Shown here piece after piece: positions 32,107-43,086 of a DNA stretch of 64,000 nucleotides; the first letter of the stretch is position 1; every line of letters starts with the position of its first letter. Origin of the DNA: Corynespora cassiicola. Taxonomy: Eukaryota > Ascomycota > Dothideomycetes > Pleosporales > Corynesporascaceae. The notes under the pieces are model-generated. The model was not told the origin of the DNA. It did not search any database and worked only from the letters and a program-made list of their open reading frames with translations. The DNA is taken from the NCBI GenBank assembly GCA_022059125.1, contig JAEUWY010000016.1:1240001-1304000 (forward strand). Reading direction: 5' to 3'. The position numbers and the translations under genes are program-made.

Positions 32107-33911
32107 GGCGGGCGGGACTCGGGCGCAGGCTGGGACGCGATGCGCCCGCTGTCGGGCGTCGTGGGAGCGGGCGTGGTGGGCGGTGGGCGACGCGGGCGAC
32201 GGCGAGGTGGGCGAGGTGGGCGCGGCGGGCTTCTGCTGGGATCGAGGGCTGCAATGCCGCAGAGGAGCCCTAGGACGGCTGCTGCATCGAGGCTGGCCGG
32301 GTGCACATTCGCAGCGGGCGACGAGGGCGAGGACAGCGGCGGCGATGGGCAGGCGAGCGGGCGGGCGGGCAGCGGGCAGCTGGGCGGGATCACGGACTGG
32401 GGCGCTGGAGGTGAATGTGGAGGTGTGGTCTGTGGTCTGTGGTGTGTTCGATGAGGAGTTGAAGACGGGCTCCACACGGCGACTGGAGCGGATCGCTCAG
32501 TCTATCGGGCCGCCCACTTGCCCACTGGCTCTGGCGCTGCCATGGCATTGGCACTGGCACCCACGCCCTCACACCCACTGTCTCTTGCTCGCCCGCCCGG
32601 CTCGGGCCCAGGCCAGGCAGGCCAGACAAGCCAGACAAGCCAGACGCAGCGCTGCTGTGCCAGAGGGCGGCGACACGGCCGCGCACCGTGGCCGCAAGCA
32701 GCAGAGCAGAGCAGCATCACTGCAGCTCCACAGCACCGCAGCACCGCAGCACTCGTCCAGCACGCTGCCTCCCCCCCGTCTCTCGAGCCCATCGCTCCCT
32801 CGCTCGCCCGCCCGCCCGCCCGTGCTGATGCCGCGGGCTAGGCCGGCTGGGGGCTAGTGTGGCACGCGCTGGTCAGAGGGGGAGGGCACCGAGCAGCGGC
32901 CCCCGCCCGCTGGGCTTGGTGGGAGGGCTGGGGGAGCCACAGCTGCCATGTGGCGGCCGCGCTGCTGCTGGCCGGTGGGCAGCCCGCGCATCGTGCGCCC
33001 CCTCTGCATCCAGTGCACGCGCCCCCCCGGCCGCCGGCTCGTCCACCACCACGCCCATCTCTCCACTCTGCATCCGTCCATGACGACAGTGTGTCCTCGA
33101 TTGGGTCCAAGGAAAAACAAAACCAGCCCTCCGGCGCCGCCTGCTGTCTGTCCGTCTGCCTGTCCGTTGGGCTGGCTGCCTCTGCTGCTGCTCTCCGCCT
33201 CTGCCCCGGCCGGCCACGTCGAGCACACGCCCGCTCGCTGCCGTTGCAGATTCTCGCGCACTGGACGTCTAGGATGTCAGTTGGCAGAGTTTCTCCCGCG
33301 CTGCTCGCCTTCGCTGCCCGCCGCACCCACGCCCCGTCTTCTCTCAGGGGCTCTTCTCGAACCCCGCTGCACGCCTCGTGTCCCGGCCACGGCCTTTTAC
33401 TTGGAACAAACACCTGCCCGACCCTGCCGTGACCTCTGCCTGCTGACCCTGATTCCCAATCCAGCACTTCCTCACTCAAGCTCCCCCGTCTTGGGGGCCG
33501 CTGCCACACGCCCGGGTGCTATTTCTAGACATCTGCACAAGACTGCCCTGCCGACCCATACTTTATCGCTGCTTTCAATTGACTATGATACAGTCAGCAT
33601 GCCTAGCTAGAAAACCATTTCAATGCGCTCCGTTCCCATCGCCCTCCCAATCCAACCCCCACTGCTACCTCCAGGTAGGAACGTCGTGTTGCTTCGCCTG
33701 GCACTCTGCTTGGCATTCCCATCTGCTACTCCTGCTCCTGCTCCTGATCTGCCCCCCCTGTGCCGCAAAGCACCCATAGAGCCCCCGTCTTCGCATAGAA
33801 AAGAAAAGAAAAATATTCTTCGCTCGAAAACTCCGGGCACGCTTTTCTGTGCCCCCCAACATTAAGGAGATAAATGTGATAGTACATGTCGAGTCAGTCC
33901 TGCCTCCTCCC
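32107..33911. other. GC-rich 5' region of adenylate cyclase gene
   Basis: About 1.8 kb upstream of the cyclase ATG, reaching the 3' end of NAF1. Very GC-rich to about 33.5 kb, with frames open on all strands but only Ala/Pro/Arg/Gly-rich translations. Probably a large promoter and long 5' UTR of the cyclase gene. No independent gene is supported. Confidence 0.5.
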
Positions 33912-36296
33912 TCATGCGCCCGAGCCACCGCCCAAAGCCCGCAAAATGTCCTGTAGGGACGCGTTGCCACCCTGCGTGTTGTTCTGTTGCGTGTTGGCGT
34001 TCGGGGCCGCGCTGTACTGCTGCTGGTACTGCTGGTACTGCTGGTATTGACCCTGGGGCTGGGCCTGAGGCTGAGCAGCCGCCGGAGCCTGGTACTGTAC
34101 GGGCGGCGGAGCTTGACCTGGAGCGGGAGCTTGACCTTGGTTCTGCGCCATCATGGCTGCTGCACTCTGGAACCACTGCATCCATGCGAGCGCATTCTGC
34201 GTCTGGTCTTGCGGGGGCGCGCTCGCCGCAGCTGGCTGTTGAAAGCCGTACGATGCGGCAGGCGCCGCCGGTGCAGCCGCCGGCGCATTGCTCGTTGCTG
34301 CTGGAGTAGTACTGGGATACGAGGCTGCCCAGTTGGAGCTGCTCGCAGTACTGTTCTGTGCGTAAGCATTCGCGTTCGCCGAGCCCGCCCTTTGAGATCG
34401 GGGGCCGGTCGGTGCTGGCGAAGCATGCTTGTTGTTGTTGTTGTTGTTATTGTTGCTGCTGCTGTTGTTGTTATTGTTCTGGCGCCGATTGTTGGAAGCG
34501 TTGCCGCGCGCAGGAGAGTGCTGAGGTTGTTGGCGTCCTCGGTTGGATCGGCCAGGCGAAGCAGATGCTCCAGAGCCTCCAGAACGGTTCTCCTGATGGG
34601 GGCCATTCCTCTGGCGGTCATTGTGCCTTCCACGCTTCTCCTGCTGACCTCGTCCAAATCTGCCTCCCCTGTCTCGCCCACCGCCCCCACCTCCTCCACC
34701 GCCCCGGCCACGGAAGCCCCGTCCTCCTCGATCCATCCAGGCTCCTCTGGCACCCCGCATCATGCCCCTGCGTACGTGGCTTCGGTCTTCAATGGGAGCC
34801 CCGGCACCGACAATGTCCTCGAAATGGTCTGGTCTCGCAAGAGGCTTGTACATGCCGAGATCCTCATCTTCGTCGTCGCTGTACTTGAGCCCACCACCCT
34901 GGTAATAACCAGATTGAGCAGCAGCCGGTGCATCGGCATGCCCTTTGGGCTGTGGCTTCTCTTCGGGTTCTCGGTTTGCATCGGCTCGAGACCTCTTCAA
35001 CTCCTTCTGTTTCCTCTTGTGTTCCGCCTCCTTTTCGTCATCTGAGAATTCCACGTCATTAGCCTCTTCATCGTGCAAGTTGGATGCATCAGTGTGTTTT
35101 TGAGCGCGCAGCGGCTCGGTGAAGACGAAGGTCGAGTGCTCATCAACGTAGTAAATGGTCGTGTCCTTGCTGATGCCGAGCGTTTCAATCTCTGCTGCGT
35201 CCGAAAAACCCACAGCATATCTGGGCTCTTCTACACGTCCAAGGGTCTCGGAGATCTTTCCGACAACAGTGCGATTTGCCAGGCACAAGGCAGATCCAGA
35301 TTCGAGCACTCGATAGTCTCCAGATGTAGTTCCTTTGATCAGGATGAGGTTGTCTACCACCGATTCAACTTTGCCGAGCTCGGTGATCTTGGTCGTTTCG
35401 GTGACTGTGATATCAGGCTTTTCGTACTGCTCGTCGACTTCGTTCGTGGTCTTGACGCGCGCCTTCCCAGATGCACCTGGATCATCCAAGGTCTCTTCCA
35501 TCAAACGACGAACCTGCTCTTCGGGATCGAGCAGTTCTCCTTCTTCGGAAGAGTCGTCTGAGCTGTCATCATCACTAGACGAGTCAGAAGAGGAATCCGA
35601 GGCCTCTGAGTCTAGCTGCCACTCTGCGTTCTGATCGCCCTTGTTGGCTTCGGCGGCACGAAGAAACTCGGCCTTGCCATCATCTTCTTTGTTGTCCTTG
35701 CTATCTACGCTCGAGGAGGGAATAGCTTGATCGGCCACTACGTTGGGCGGGTCTTGATCGGCCGGGGCTGCTTTGGTCACAAGCTCGCCGTCTTCAGCGT
35801 TAAGCACGGTAGCGTCAGCAGGAGCACCTTCTGCACGACTGTTAGACTCGAGGTGGCAGATTCTAGTCTGCGAGAGCTTACGGGAGGGCGCCGTGCCGTT
35901 TGCATGAGGCGGTTGGGCGAGCTGAGCCTGGCCAGGTTCATCATCATTGTAAAAGGCTTCAGAGTCTGAGACCTCGCCATCCTCGGCATCGGCCTCTTCA
36001 GCAGGACGCGCTGGCCCATCGTGGGCTGGATCTTGCTGGGTAGAGGGACCGCTCAACAGCCCGAGTCCAGGAATGTGCAGCGTGGAGAGGGCCGCCGAGG
36101 CAGGCGCTGCCGCAGTAGACGAGGAGCCCTCAGGGTTTGCGGCAGATGGCGCTGGATCGACAGGATCTGGCTCGTAAAAGTCGTCATCCATATCATCGAC
36201 GGGCGAGCTGGGCACGTCGACACTTGATGCGCCATTGCTGGGGGCGTCGAGATCGAGCCGCTGCCTCTTAGCAGGAGGCTCGAGAGCGTCCGACAT
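33912..36296 (-). CDS. NAF1: H/ACA snoRNP assembly factor NAF1
   Basis: A single exon encodes 794 residues from the ATG at 36296. The Gar1/Naf1 core lies at about 310-400 (VDNLILIKGTTSGDYRVLESGS, VVGKISETLGRVEEPRYAVGFSD), preceded by an acidic Ser/Asp-rich stretch (EEGELLDPEEQVRRLMEETLDD). After it come a Lys/Arg-rich segment, an RGG block (FRGRGGGGG, GRFGRG), an Asn run and a Gln/Ala/Pro-rich tail. NAF1 binds the pseudouridine synthase Cbf5 during nuclear assembly of H/ACA RNPs and is replaced by Gar1. The glycine-rich and Q/N-rich tails are expected in kind but long here. Divergent from ALG9. Confidence 0.93.
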   Translation of the reverse strand: MSDALEPPAKRQRLDLDAPSNGASSVDVPSSPVDDMDDDFYEPDPVDPAPSAANPEGSSSTAAAPASAALSTLHIPGLGLLSGPSTQQDPAHDGPARPAEEADAEDGEVSDSEAFYNDDEPGQAQLAQPPHANGTAPSRKLSQTRICHLESNSRAEGAPADATVLNAEDGELVTKAAPADQDPPNVVADQAIPSSSVDSKDNKEDDGKAEFLRAAEANKGDQNAEWQLDSEASDSSSDSSSDDDSSDDSSEEGELLDPEEQVRRLMEETLDDPGASGKARVKTTNEVDEQYEKPDITVTETTKITELGKVESVVDNLILIKGTTSGDYRVLESGSALCLANRTVVGKISETLGRVEEPRYAVGFSDAAEIETLGISKDTTIYYVDEHSTFVFTEPLRAQKHTDASNLHDEEANDVEFSDDEKEAEHKRKQKELKRSRADANREPEEKPQPKGHADAPAAAQSGYYQGGGLKYSDDEDEDLGMYKPLARPDHFEDIVGAGAPIEDRSHVRRGMMRGARGAWMDRGGRGFRGRGGGGGGGGGRDRGGRFGRGQQEKRGRHNDRQRNGPHQENRSGGSGASASPGRSNRGRQQPQHSPARGNASNNRRQNNNNNSSSNNNNNNNNKHASPAPTGPRSQRAGSANANAYAQNSTASSSNWAASYPSTTPAATSNAPAAAPAAPAASYGFQQPAAASAPPQDQTQNALAWMQWFQSAAAMMAQNQGQAPAPGQAPPPVQYQAPAAAQPQAQPQGQYQQYQQYQQQYSAAPNANTQQNNTQGGNASLQDILRALGGGSGA
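34429..34478. repeat. (GTT)n coding microsatellite in NAF1
   Basis: GTT/ATT/GCT triplets on the + strand encode Asn and Ser runs on the - strand in the low-complexity tail of NAF1. Length polymorphism is likely. Confidence 0.9.
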
Positions 36297-36739
36297 GGTG
36301 CGCTCCTTTCAGATTTCAGGACACGAGCGACAGTCTCTTTTGCAGAGGTCCAGCCAGCACTGAATGCTTGAGGTGGGTGGAGGGTACGTCGCAGTTGCAG
36401 ATGAGAGAATCTTTAGGAGTCGCCTTTTTCCAATAAGACAGCGCCGTCCTAAGCTTAATGCTAGCGTCTTGGCATGGTCCCACCCCAGTCGGCCTCAGCC
36501 CTACGGCAACGCGGCCGGGGAGATCTTGCTGGCGTCCTCTCCCATTCCCAGAGCTTCCTGCCACCTTCGCGCCGTTCCCTTGCGCTGCTGCTTCTCATGG
36601 ACTTGCCGTGAAGTCAATGGCTTCCCTCCCCGTCCCGTAATACTCACCGCTAGTCCGTCCCGCTGAGCTCCATCAGCTGTAGAAAAAAACACCCATCCAC
36701 CGCTCTGCGCTGCCCCTCAGCGCCATTTGAACCTACGCA
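36297..36739. promoter_or_regulatory. Divergent promoter NAF1 / ALG9
   Basis: 443 bp between the two start codons. A pyrimidine-rich stretch precedes the ALG9 ATG. No specific element recognised. Confidence 0.55.
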
Positions 36740-38675
36740 ATGCCTCCAAAAGCAGTTCCAGGGGAGCGATTGGCTCCGTCTCCATCGCCGAAAGCTCCAG
36801 CGTAAGATTACTGCACTGCAAAAGCAAGTTTTAGGCTGACACGGTGCAGCAAGACACAGGCACAAGCTCCCAAAGCTCCTGAGCTCCAACCCATCGTTGC
36901 CTTCTACATCTTCTTCGCCGCCAACGTCGCCGCCGCCGTATTTTCTCCCATCCAAGACTGCGACGAAGTCTTCAACTACTGGGAGCCGACGCACTACCTC
37001 AACCACGGATATGGCTTGCAAACATGGGAGTATTCTCCTGAATATGCCATTAGAAGCTGGGCCTACACGGGCATCCATGCCGTAATCATCCGGATCGGGA
37101 GCCTCCTGCCATTCGAAGGCAAAGTGGCCGAGTTCTACTTTCTCCGGATTGTACTGGCTTTTGTATGCGCAACCTGCGAGACGAAGCTCTTCTCAGTTGT
37201 ATCAAGAGCTATGAACCCTCGGGTGGCCATTTTCTTTCTGATGGTTATGATCTTCAGCCCCGGCATGTACCACGCATCGCCAGCTTATCTTCCTTCCAGC
37301 TTCGCAATGTACACAACGATGCTTGGATTTTCTGCATTCATGGATTGGCAAGGCGGCATCAGGACGGCTCAAGGCATCTTTTGGTTTGCCGTTGGCAGCC
37401 TCCTAGGGTGGCCTTTTGCGGGCGCACTCGTCATTCCATTTGTCGTCGAAGAAGTGTTGCTAGCAACTGTTACGGGCGAACTGTTTGACGGCTTCAGAAG
37501 GCTGCTCGACGGGACTGTGAGGTCGCTCATTGTCTTGGTATGTACTTGTATAACTTGCTCTGCCTGTGCTAATATGTCCCACAGGCACTCCAAACGGGAA
37601 TCGATACCTTCTTTTACAAGAAGCTTGTATGTGTACCACTCAACATCGTTCTTTACAATGTTTTCAGCGGGGGTAGCAGAGGCCCCAACATCTATGGCGT
37701 TGAGCCGTGGCATTTCTATATCCGTAACCTCGTACTGAACTTCAACGTGTGGTTCTTCTTCGCGGTCGCCGCTTTACCCCTGGTCCTCTTCCAGCACCTC
37801 ATCCGTCAAAAGGCCGTCTCTCGACAGACACTTCTCCGTGGCCTGGTCTTTGTCACGCCGTTCTACCTCTGGCTTGGAATCTTCACTCTCCAACCCCACA
37901 AGGAGGAGCGATTCATGTACCCAGCTTATCCAGCTCTGGCACTGAATGCTGCAACATCATTGCACATAATCCTTGCCTATCTAGGATCCACTGATCCAAA
38001 AGACCTTGCAAGTAAGATACCTGCGCAGTTGAAGTTGATATTTGTCAGTGCGCTTGTTCTGGGCTCATTTGATTTGGGAGCACTCCGAACCATTGGGCTG
38101 ATGACGGCCTACTCGGCCCCATTGGCTGTATATAAGCCTCTTCAGCAACCAGGTCTTGCCCTGCCCGGAGACAATGTTTGCCTGGGCAAGGAGTGGTATC
38201 GATTCCCATCTTCTTACCATCTCCCGCACCAGGTGCGAGCCAGGTTCATCAAGAGCGAGTTTTCGGGTCTCCTACCCGGCGAATTCAGCGAGGCGAATGA
38301 GGGGTTTGGGTTCTTTCCTGGTACATGGCTCATTCCTTCAGGTATGAATGACGAGAATCGGGAGGATCCAAGCAAATATGTCAGTACTGATAACGCCTCT
38401 CTGATTTGTATATCGCTAACAGGTCACTGTAGATCGACATCGATCATTGCCATTTTCTAGTGGATTCTCGTCTCCCCAGTGCTGCACCTACAACTCTCGA
38501 GCCTGACTATATTGCTGACTCCAAGAATTGGGAGGCCTTGGCTTGCGAAAGTTTCCTCGACGCCTCCACGACCTCCGCCTTGGGTAGACTTCTGTGGGTG
38601 CCGGACTGGCCATTTATACCTCCACAGTTCCATCGAAGGTGGGGTGAGTATTGTCTGCTGCGTCGCCGGGCCTAA
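36740..38675 (+). CDS. ALG9: ALG9-type alpha-1,2-mannosyltransferase (GT22)
   Basis: Exons 36740-36801, 36850-37537, 37585-38379 and 38433-38675 give 595 residues; introns are 48, 47 and 53 nt with GTAAGA, GTATGT and GTCAGT donors. GT22 marks: DEVFNYWEPTHYL in the first luminal loop (with the catalytic acidic residues), HKEERFMYPAYP after the middle helices, and the ALG9-like end GFFPGTWLIPSGMNDENREDPSKY, IDIDHCHFLVD and RRWGEYCLLRRRA. ALG9 adds two alpha-1,2 mannoses to the dolichol-linked N-glycan precursor in the ER lumen. About ten hydrophobic segments are visible. The first exon is short and Pro-rich. The HKEER and DPSKY features favour ALG9 over ALG12 or GPI10. Confidence 0.93.
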
Positions 38676-39272
38676 CCCAGCCAAAGTACCTATCAGCAAA
38701 AGAAGTCATCCACGGTAATGCGCTGTCCTGACATCCCGGGCCCGTGGCCAATCTGGACCCAGAAGCAGGAAACCCCCAAAAGACAAAATTGGTCATGTCA
38801 AAGTGCGGTCTGATAGCATGCAAGAATACATGGTTTCTACGCCCTGCTAGTTCCCTTTTCATACGGTGTTCGTGTGGAGATGTTGTGTCTCCCGAGGGTC
38901 TCCAAGATGTGCGCTCTTTAGGCTAAACCACAAACAGCAAAAATATCCTGACCTAGAGGAACTGACCTCACAGGCTCACCAGCATCCCACAGTCATCGCT
39001 CCCTATAGGCCTTATCGCGGATGAAGCAATTGCGTGTGAAAGCATGACCGACCAGGCCGGAACTTCTCTTCATACATATACTGCTGACCGTTCCATTTCT
39101 TCTCGTGCTTCTCATCCCGTCACACTTCCGTCTTGTACAAAGGTAACTCGTTTCACATGGACAGTCTTCCATAAGCATTTCTATCAAAATTAGTTTCCTT
39201 TTGTCCAATGTCCACCTAAGTCCCTACGTGTATTTCCACCCAAGTCTCCCAAAGAAAGAAAATATCGGAGTC
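38676..39272. other. Intergenic region
   Basis: The 3' flank of ALG9 and promoter of the HODM-like gene. The frame of the HODM-like gene opens at 39201 with TTG; the first ATG is 39273. Nothing else recognised. Confidence 0.5.
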
Positions 39273-40918
39273 ATGCAGTCTCTTCATCACCGAGCGGCCG
39301 AGAAGATGGACCAAGTGAACAGCTGGGTACGCCACCACTGCAACACTGCGACCCTCAACACCACGGCCAAGAAGCTCGATGTCCACCCCAAGACGGCACT
39401 GTACGGCCTATTGCTCGTCTCTACGATAGCATGGCTAGCATCAATCCTGACGCGTCGTGTACGCAACCGCACTTCCCCCCCAACGCGCCCTCGCACCCCC
39501 GACCTCGAAAAGCGGTCCCCATTCCGCGCGCCCCAACGCGAGCCAGGAGGTAATGACGACTCAGAATCCCATTCATGAGACTGCCAATCATTCATCTAGA
39601 GTAACGAGTTCTAACGCCGACGCAAGTATGGATTCCCCAAGACTTCAAGCGCCCCGCCGCACCGCCATACCCCGACTGGTCTCTCACCAGCACCAAGCCC
39701 CTCCCCTACCGCCCCTTCCGCTACGGCCCCAAGTACAACGTGACCATGGGTCTGCGCACGATGCACTGGGACGACTGGATCGAGCTCGACAACAAGTTCC
39801 TCGAGTTCCATGACCTCAAGGCGCGGCGCATGGCCGAGCGCGGGGCAAAGTGCAGTTACACGGCGCCCGAGGCGTACGACGGGGCCGTGGAGCTGCTCGA
39901 GGAGCTCTGCGACTACCTGCCCCAGCGGTACCCGAGCCTGTACAAGAAGACGGACGTGGGCATGGACAACGTGGCGACGGGGGAGAGCTTCAACGTGGTG
40001 GAGCGCCCGCTCAGGGAGGACCCGATGCAAATGGCGGCGCGCACCGTGCAGGACGACCTCGCCATCATGTTCGAGAAGGCCGACGGCCAGTACTACCTGC
40101 TGGCGGGGTCGATCCTGCTGGCGGGCTTCTGGCGGCTCGAGGACAAGCTCGGCATGGCCCTGTCCGAGATCCACACCAGCGGCGACGTGCCGCAGTACAA
40201 GGAGCGGCTGGAGAAGGGCATGATGAACTTCTTTCGCCGCGTGCAGCCGGACAAGGCGGTGCTGCGCAACAACTACTTCATTCAGGTCGACGATCAGCTG
40301 GCGTGGAGCCCGAGCATCGGCAGCGAGGACAGCGAGGGCATCGGGTGGTTCACCGCGGAGAAGAACAAGCCCATCCGCTGGCACTACTTCCGAAGCGAGA
40401 GGCAGAGTTTACGCAGGTACGTGATGAACTAACTGTGCTGGTTCCTGGCTTAATTATTTGATTTTCCCTTCATTCTATGTGTTTCAGGAGCGAGCGATGG
40501 CTCAACCCCTTTCATTTCTCCTAATTTTGTGCCTGGCTCATTCCTCCCGCCTTTATCCTCCGCCCATCTCGGGGGGGGGAAGGGCGTTTTATTTTTGTGC
40601 GACGAAGGGAGCTGATGGGTGCTTGTGGGCCGTGTACTGACTCGGTGGCGCTCGCTCGACAGACTTCCGCGCTCTGGTGGCGTCGTCTTCACGATCCGCA
40701 CGTACTTCCACCCCATCACGGAGATTTGTGAGGAACCGTACGTTCCGGGGCGATTGGCGAGTGCAGTCAGGAGCTGGGGGGATGATGTCAGTAGGTACAA
40801 AGGCAAGGAAAGGTACCAGGATGTGCTGCTCGAATACCTGGACATGAAGCACGACGAGCAGGTGAAGAATGGCCTCGACCTATCCAAAGAGGAAGAGGCG
40901 AGGGCGTATCCCTTCTGA
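39273..40918 (+). CDS. HODM-like heme-dependent oxidative N-demethylase family protein (DUF3445)
   Basis: Exons 39273-39549, 39627-40416 and 40663-40918 give 440 residues; introns are 77 and 246 nt. Residues about 40-60 (ALYGLLLVSTIAWLASIL) form one membrane anchor. The DUF3445/HODM domain starts at VWIPQDFKRP, rebuilt across the first splice, and includes YNVTMGLRTMHWDDWIELDN, NVVERPLREDPMQMAARTVQDD, LRNNYFIQVDDQLAW and FTIRTYFHPI. Bacterial relatives are the alpha subunits of a heme enzyme that demethylates dimethylamine; fungal members are uncharacterised. The long third intron breaks the domain at a conserved Arg. The substrate is unknown. Confidence 0.87.
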
Positions 40919-42390
40919 GTTCCCCGTTGGTAGTGCTATAAATGTCAGTGCCGGGCGCGAGGGGGGGCAGCCTCGGATGTTGTTGGTTCCTGGTCGGAGG
41001 AGTTGTTTACGTGCTCCTCTAAGAGTTTGGGACCGGACGGGCCCGCTACAATAAGGTTTGTCATTGTCGCCAAAGCTATCCGTTATCAGTCGTTCACAAG
41101 ACGTTATCGGTGGCCATGGAGCCCATGTTTCGGATTCTAGAACTATGGGGCAAGGGCAGCTGAGGGTAGTCTCGGGGACGCTGGGCGCAGACGGCTCCAA
41201 TATCAAAAGCTACCATTCCTCCTAGGCCGGTCTGCAACGGCGGTGCACGACGCCGCGTCTGGTGGCGACCAGTCTACTCTGTCTGTGGTGTGTGGCACGA
41301 GTGCATGTGTGAACCTGTGCCTGAAGATCGCAATCGAGGTCTCGACCTCGCAAATATGGTCAATACAGCAGGAGGCAGCTTGGTGTCCTTGAATGTCATG
41401 CAGGAGACGACGCCGGTGCATGAATGATTGCTCGGGCCTAAAGGCGGGGAGAAAATAGTCCAAGCCCGGTGAGCATGGACACTGTCGAGATTTCAAGATG
41501 TGGACAGACTCGGTGCAATTGCTCGAATCGCGCATGTCATGCATGCAGCGCAATCGTCCCGCTAGATATGACAGGGGGAACATGTCTCAGGCATCAAGGC
41601 CCTGTGTAAAGAAAAACACAAGATGCGGAACTCGACGGAGATTTTGCGCGTTTGAGATGGATGTTTTGGAGGGAGAGGGGAAAAGAAAAGGACGTGGTCC
41701 TGGTCAGAGTGCATGCTTGTATCCGGCGGAGCAGTTGCTTTTGGTGCCTCGTCCTTGCTGCACCGCACGACTAATGGCCCGCATGTGCATGTCAGTTGTC
41801 AGGGCGATTCGGCAGTTTTTTGCTTCACCAACGGTCTTCCCTCGCGGCACGAGTACGTACCGTTGCCGTGCCTGAGCTTGGGTTTAGTAGCCAGTTCGTG
41901 TTATGGGCGGGGAATGTCCCTGTCCAGCCATGACGAGGCGGACGGAGACTCTTGTCTCTGCTGTAGGGGATGCCGTCAGCTCCTAGCCGCAGCTGCCCGC
42001 AGAGGGCGACGAAGTGCTTTTGTCGAGGCTGGACCCCGTGGAGCAGCCTTGCCGGCGGCACCGTAGCTGCACCTAAGCCCAAGGCGCGTTGCTGGTGGAC
42101 GAGAGGACCGAAGGGCAGAGGCAGACGCATGCGGCTCCCAAAGGGGTGGTGCCGCGACAGGACCGAGGCGAAGGAGGCCTGGGGCAGGCGCGATGGCAAT
42201 TTTATTTTTGTTTCTTCCTGTTTGCTCAGGCCGGCGTCGAAACTGCACACGGCCGTTTCGGGGTGGGCCGAGGTGTCGGTTTTGCAGGTCGAGGGACGCG
42301 CAGCGGAGCGGCCATGGAGCCTAGCAGACTGCCGCCCCGACGGCGCAAACTATATGGCCGGGTGCAGCGGTGCAGAGGCCGCGAGGGCAT

Positions 42391-42420
42391 GCGAGAGCCT
42401 GCGAGAGCCTGCGAGAGCCT
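42391..42420. repeat. Tandem 10-mer GCGAGAGCCT x3
   Basis: Three exact copies, with a degenerate fourth (GCGAGGGCAT) directly before at 42381-42390. Confidence 0.9.
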
Positions 42421-42566
42421 GCAGGTCGCGACTAGCCGGCTGGCGCTCGTGTGATGACGGGCCCTGGGGGCTCGCTCACGCGCACCGACGGCGACCTGGA
42501 GGCGCTGGAGCACTGGGCTGGCGGCGCCGCCGCAGCGGAGAGGGTCCGTGGGACGGGGCCCGGGCG

Positions 42567-42601
42567 GCGAGCAGCGAGCAGCGAGCAGCGAGCGGCGAGC
42601 G
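42567..42601. repeat. Tandem 7-mer GCGAGCR x5
   Basis: Five adjacent copies, three ending in A and two in G. Because 7 is not a multiple of 3, this argues against a coding role. Confidence 0.9.
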
Positions 42602-43086
42602 GCGGCAGAGGCAGAGGCAGGCAGGCAGACGTCGACAAGGCGGCTCGCGCTGGCGCTGGCGTTCGCAGCGGGCAGGTGGCAGCGGGCAGGATGCGAACTG
42701 GGCCATGCCGGGCGCTGCTGGGCGACGGCGGGCGGCGAGTGGTGGGCTGGTGCTGTGGGTGCGTGGGCGGAGACTCTCGCGTTGCATGCAATTGACCGGG
42801 GTGACGACGTATGGCTGCTGGAATAGGCTCGGCGGACTGACGCCTCTGTGCCCAAATCGTCGCTGACTAGGATTTGCGTCTTCCTGCTGGCTGGAGGCGC
42901 TGGCTGGCGATGGAGGACGGCGTTCGCGACCTCACCCGTGGCCCTCTCTCCTCCCTCTGCCTGGCACATTCCCTCCTGGACAATGACTGCCGCGAGCTCG
43001 CCCTCCCAGGCCATGCCCCTCTGCCCGCTCCGCTGATGCCATCGCCGCCCTCGTATTAGCTGTTTGCGCGCGGATGATGGGGCAGG

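Larger units (their letters stand above)
40919..43086. other. GC-rich intergenic region with tandem repeats
   Basis: About 2.2 kb between the HODM-like gene and LTE1. From about 41.9 kb it is very GC-rich and frames are open on all strands, but the translations are low complexity. It probably carries the LTE1 promoter and 5' UTR. Two short tandem repeats are listed separately. Confidence 0.5.

Noticed and set aside
31615..33610. Many long frames around the adenylate cyclase start
   Set aside because: Only the spliced MTRNEAGN exon and the exon from 31601 join correctly; the others are Ala/Pro/Arg-rich shadows in GC-rich DNA.
35835..35885. Possible 43-nt intron in NAF1 (GTAAGC...CTAACAG)
   Set aside because: Removing it would shift the frame, while the unspliced frame continues into the Gar1/Naf1 core without interruption.
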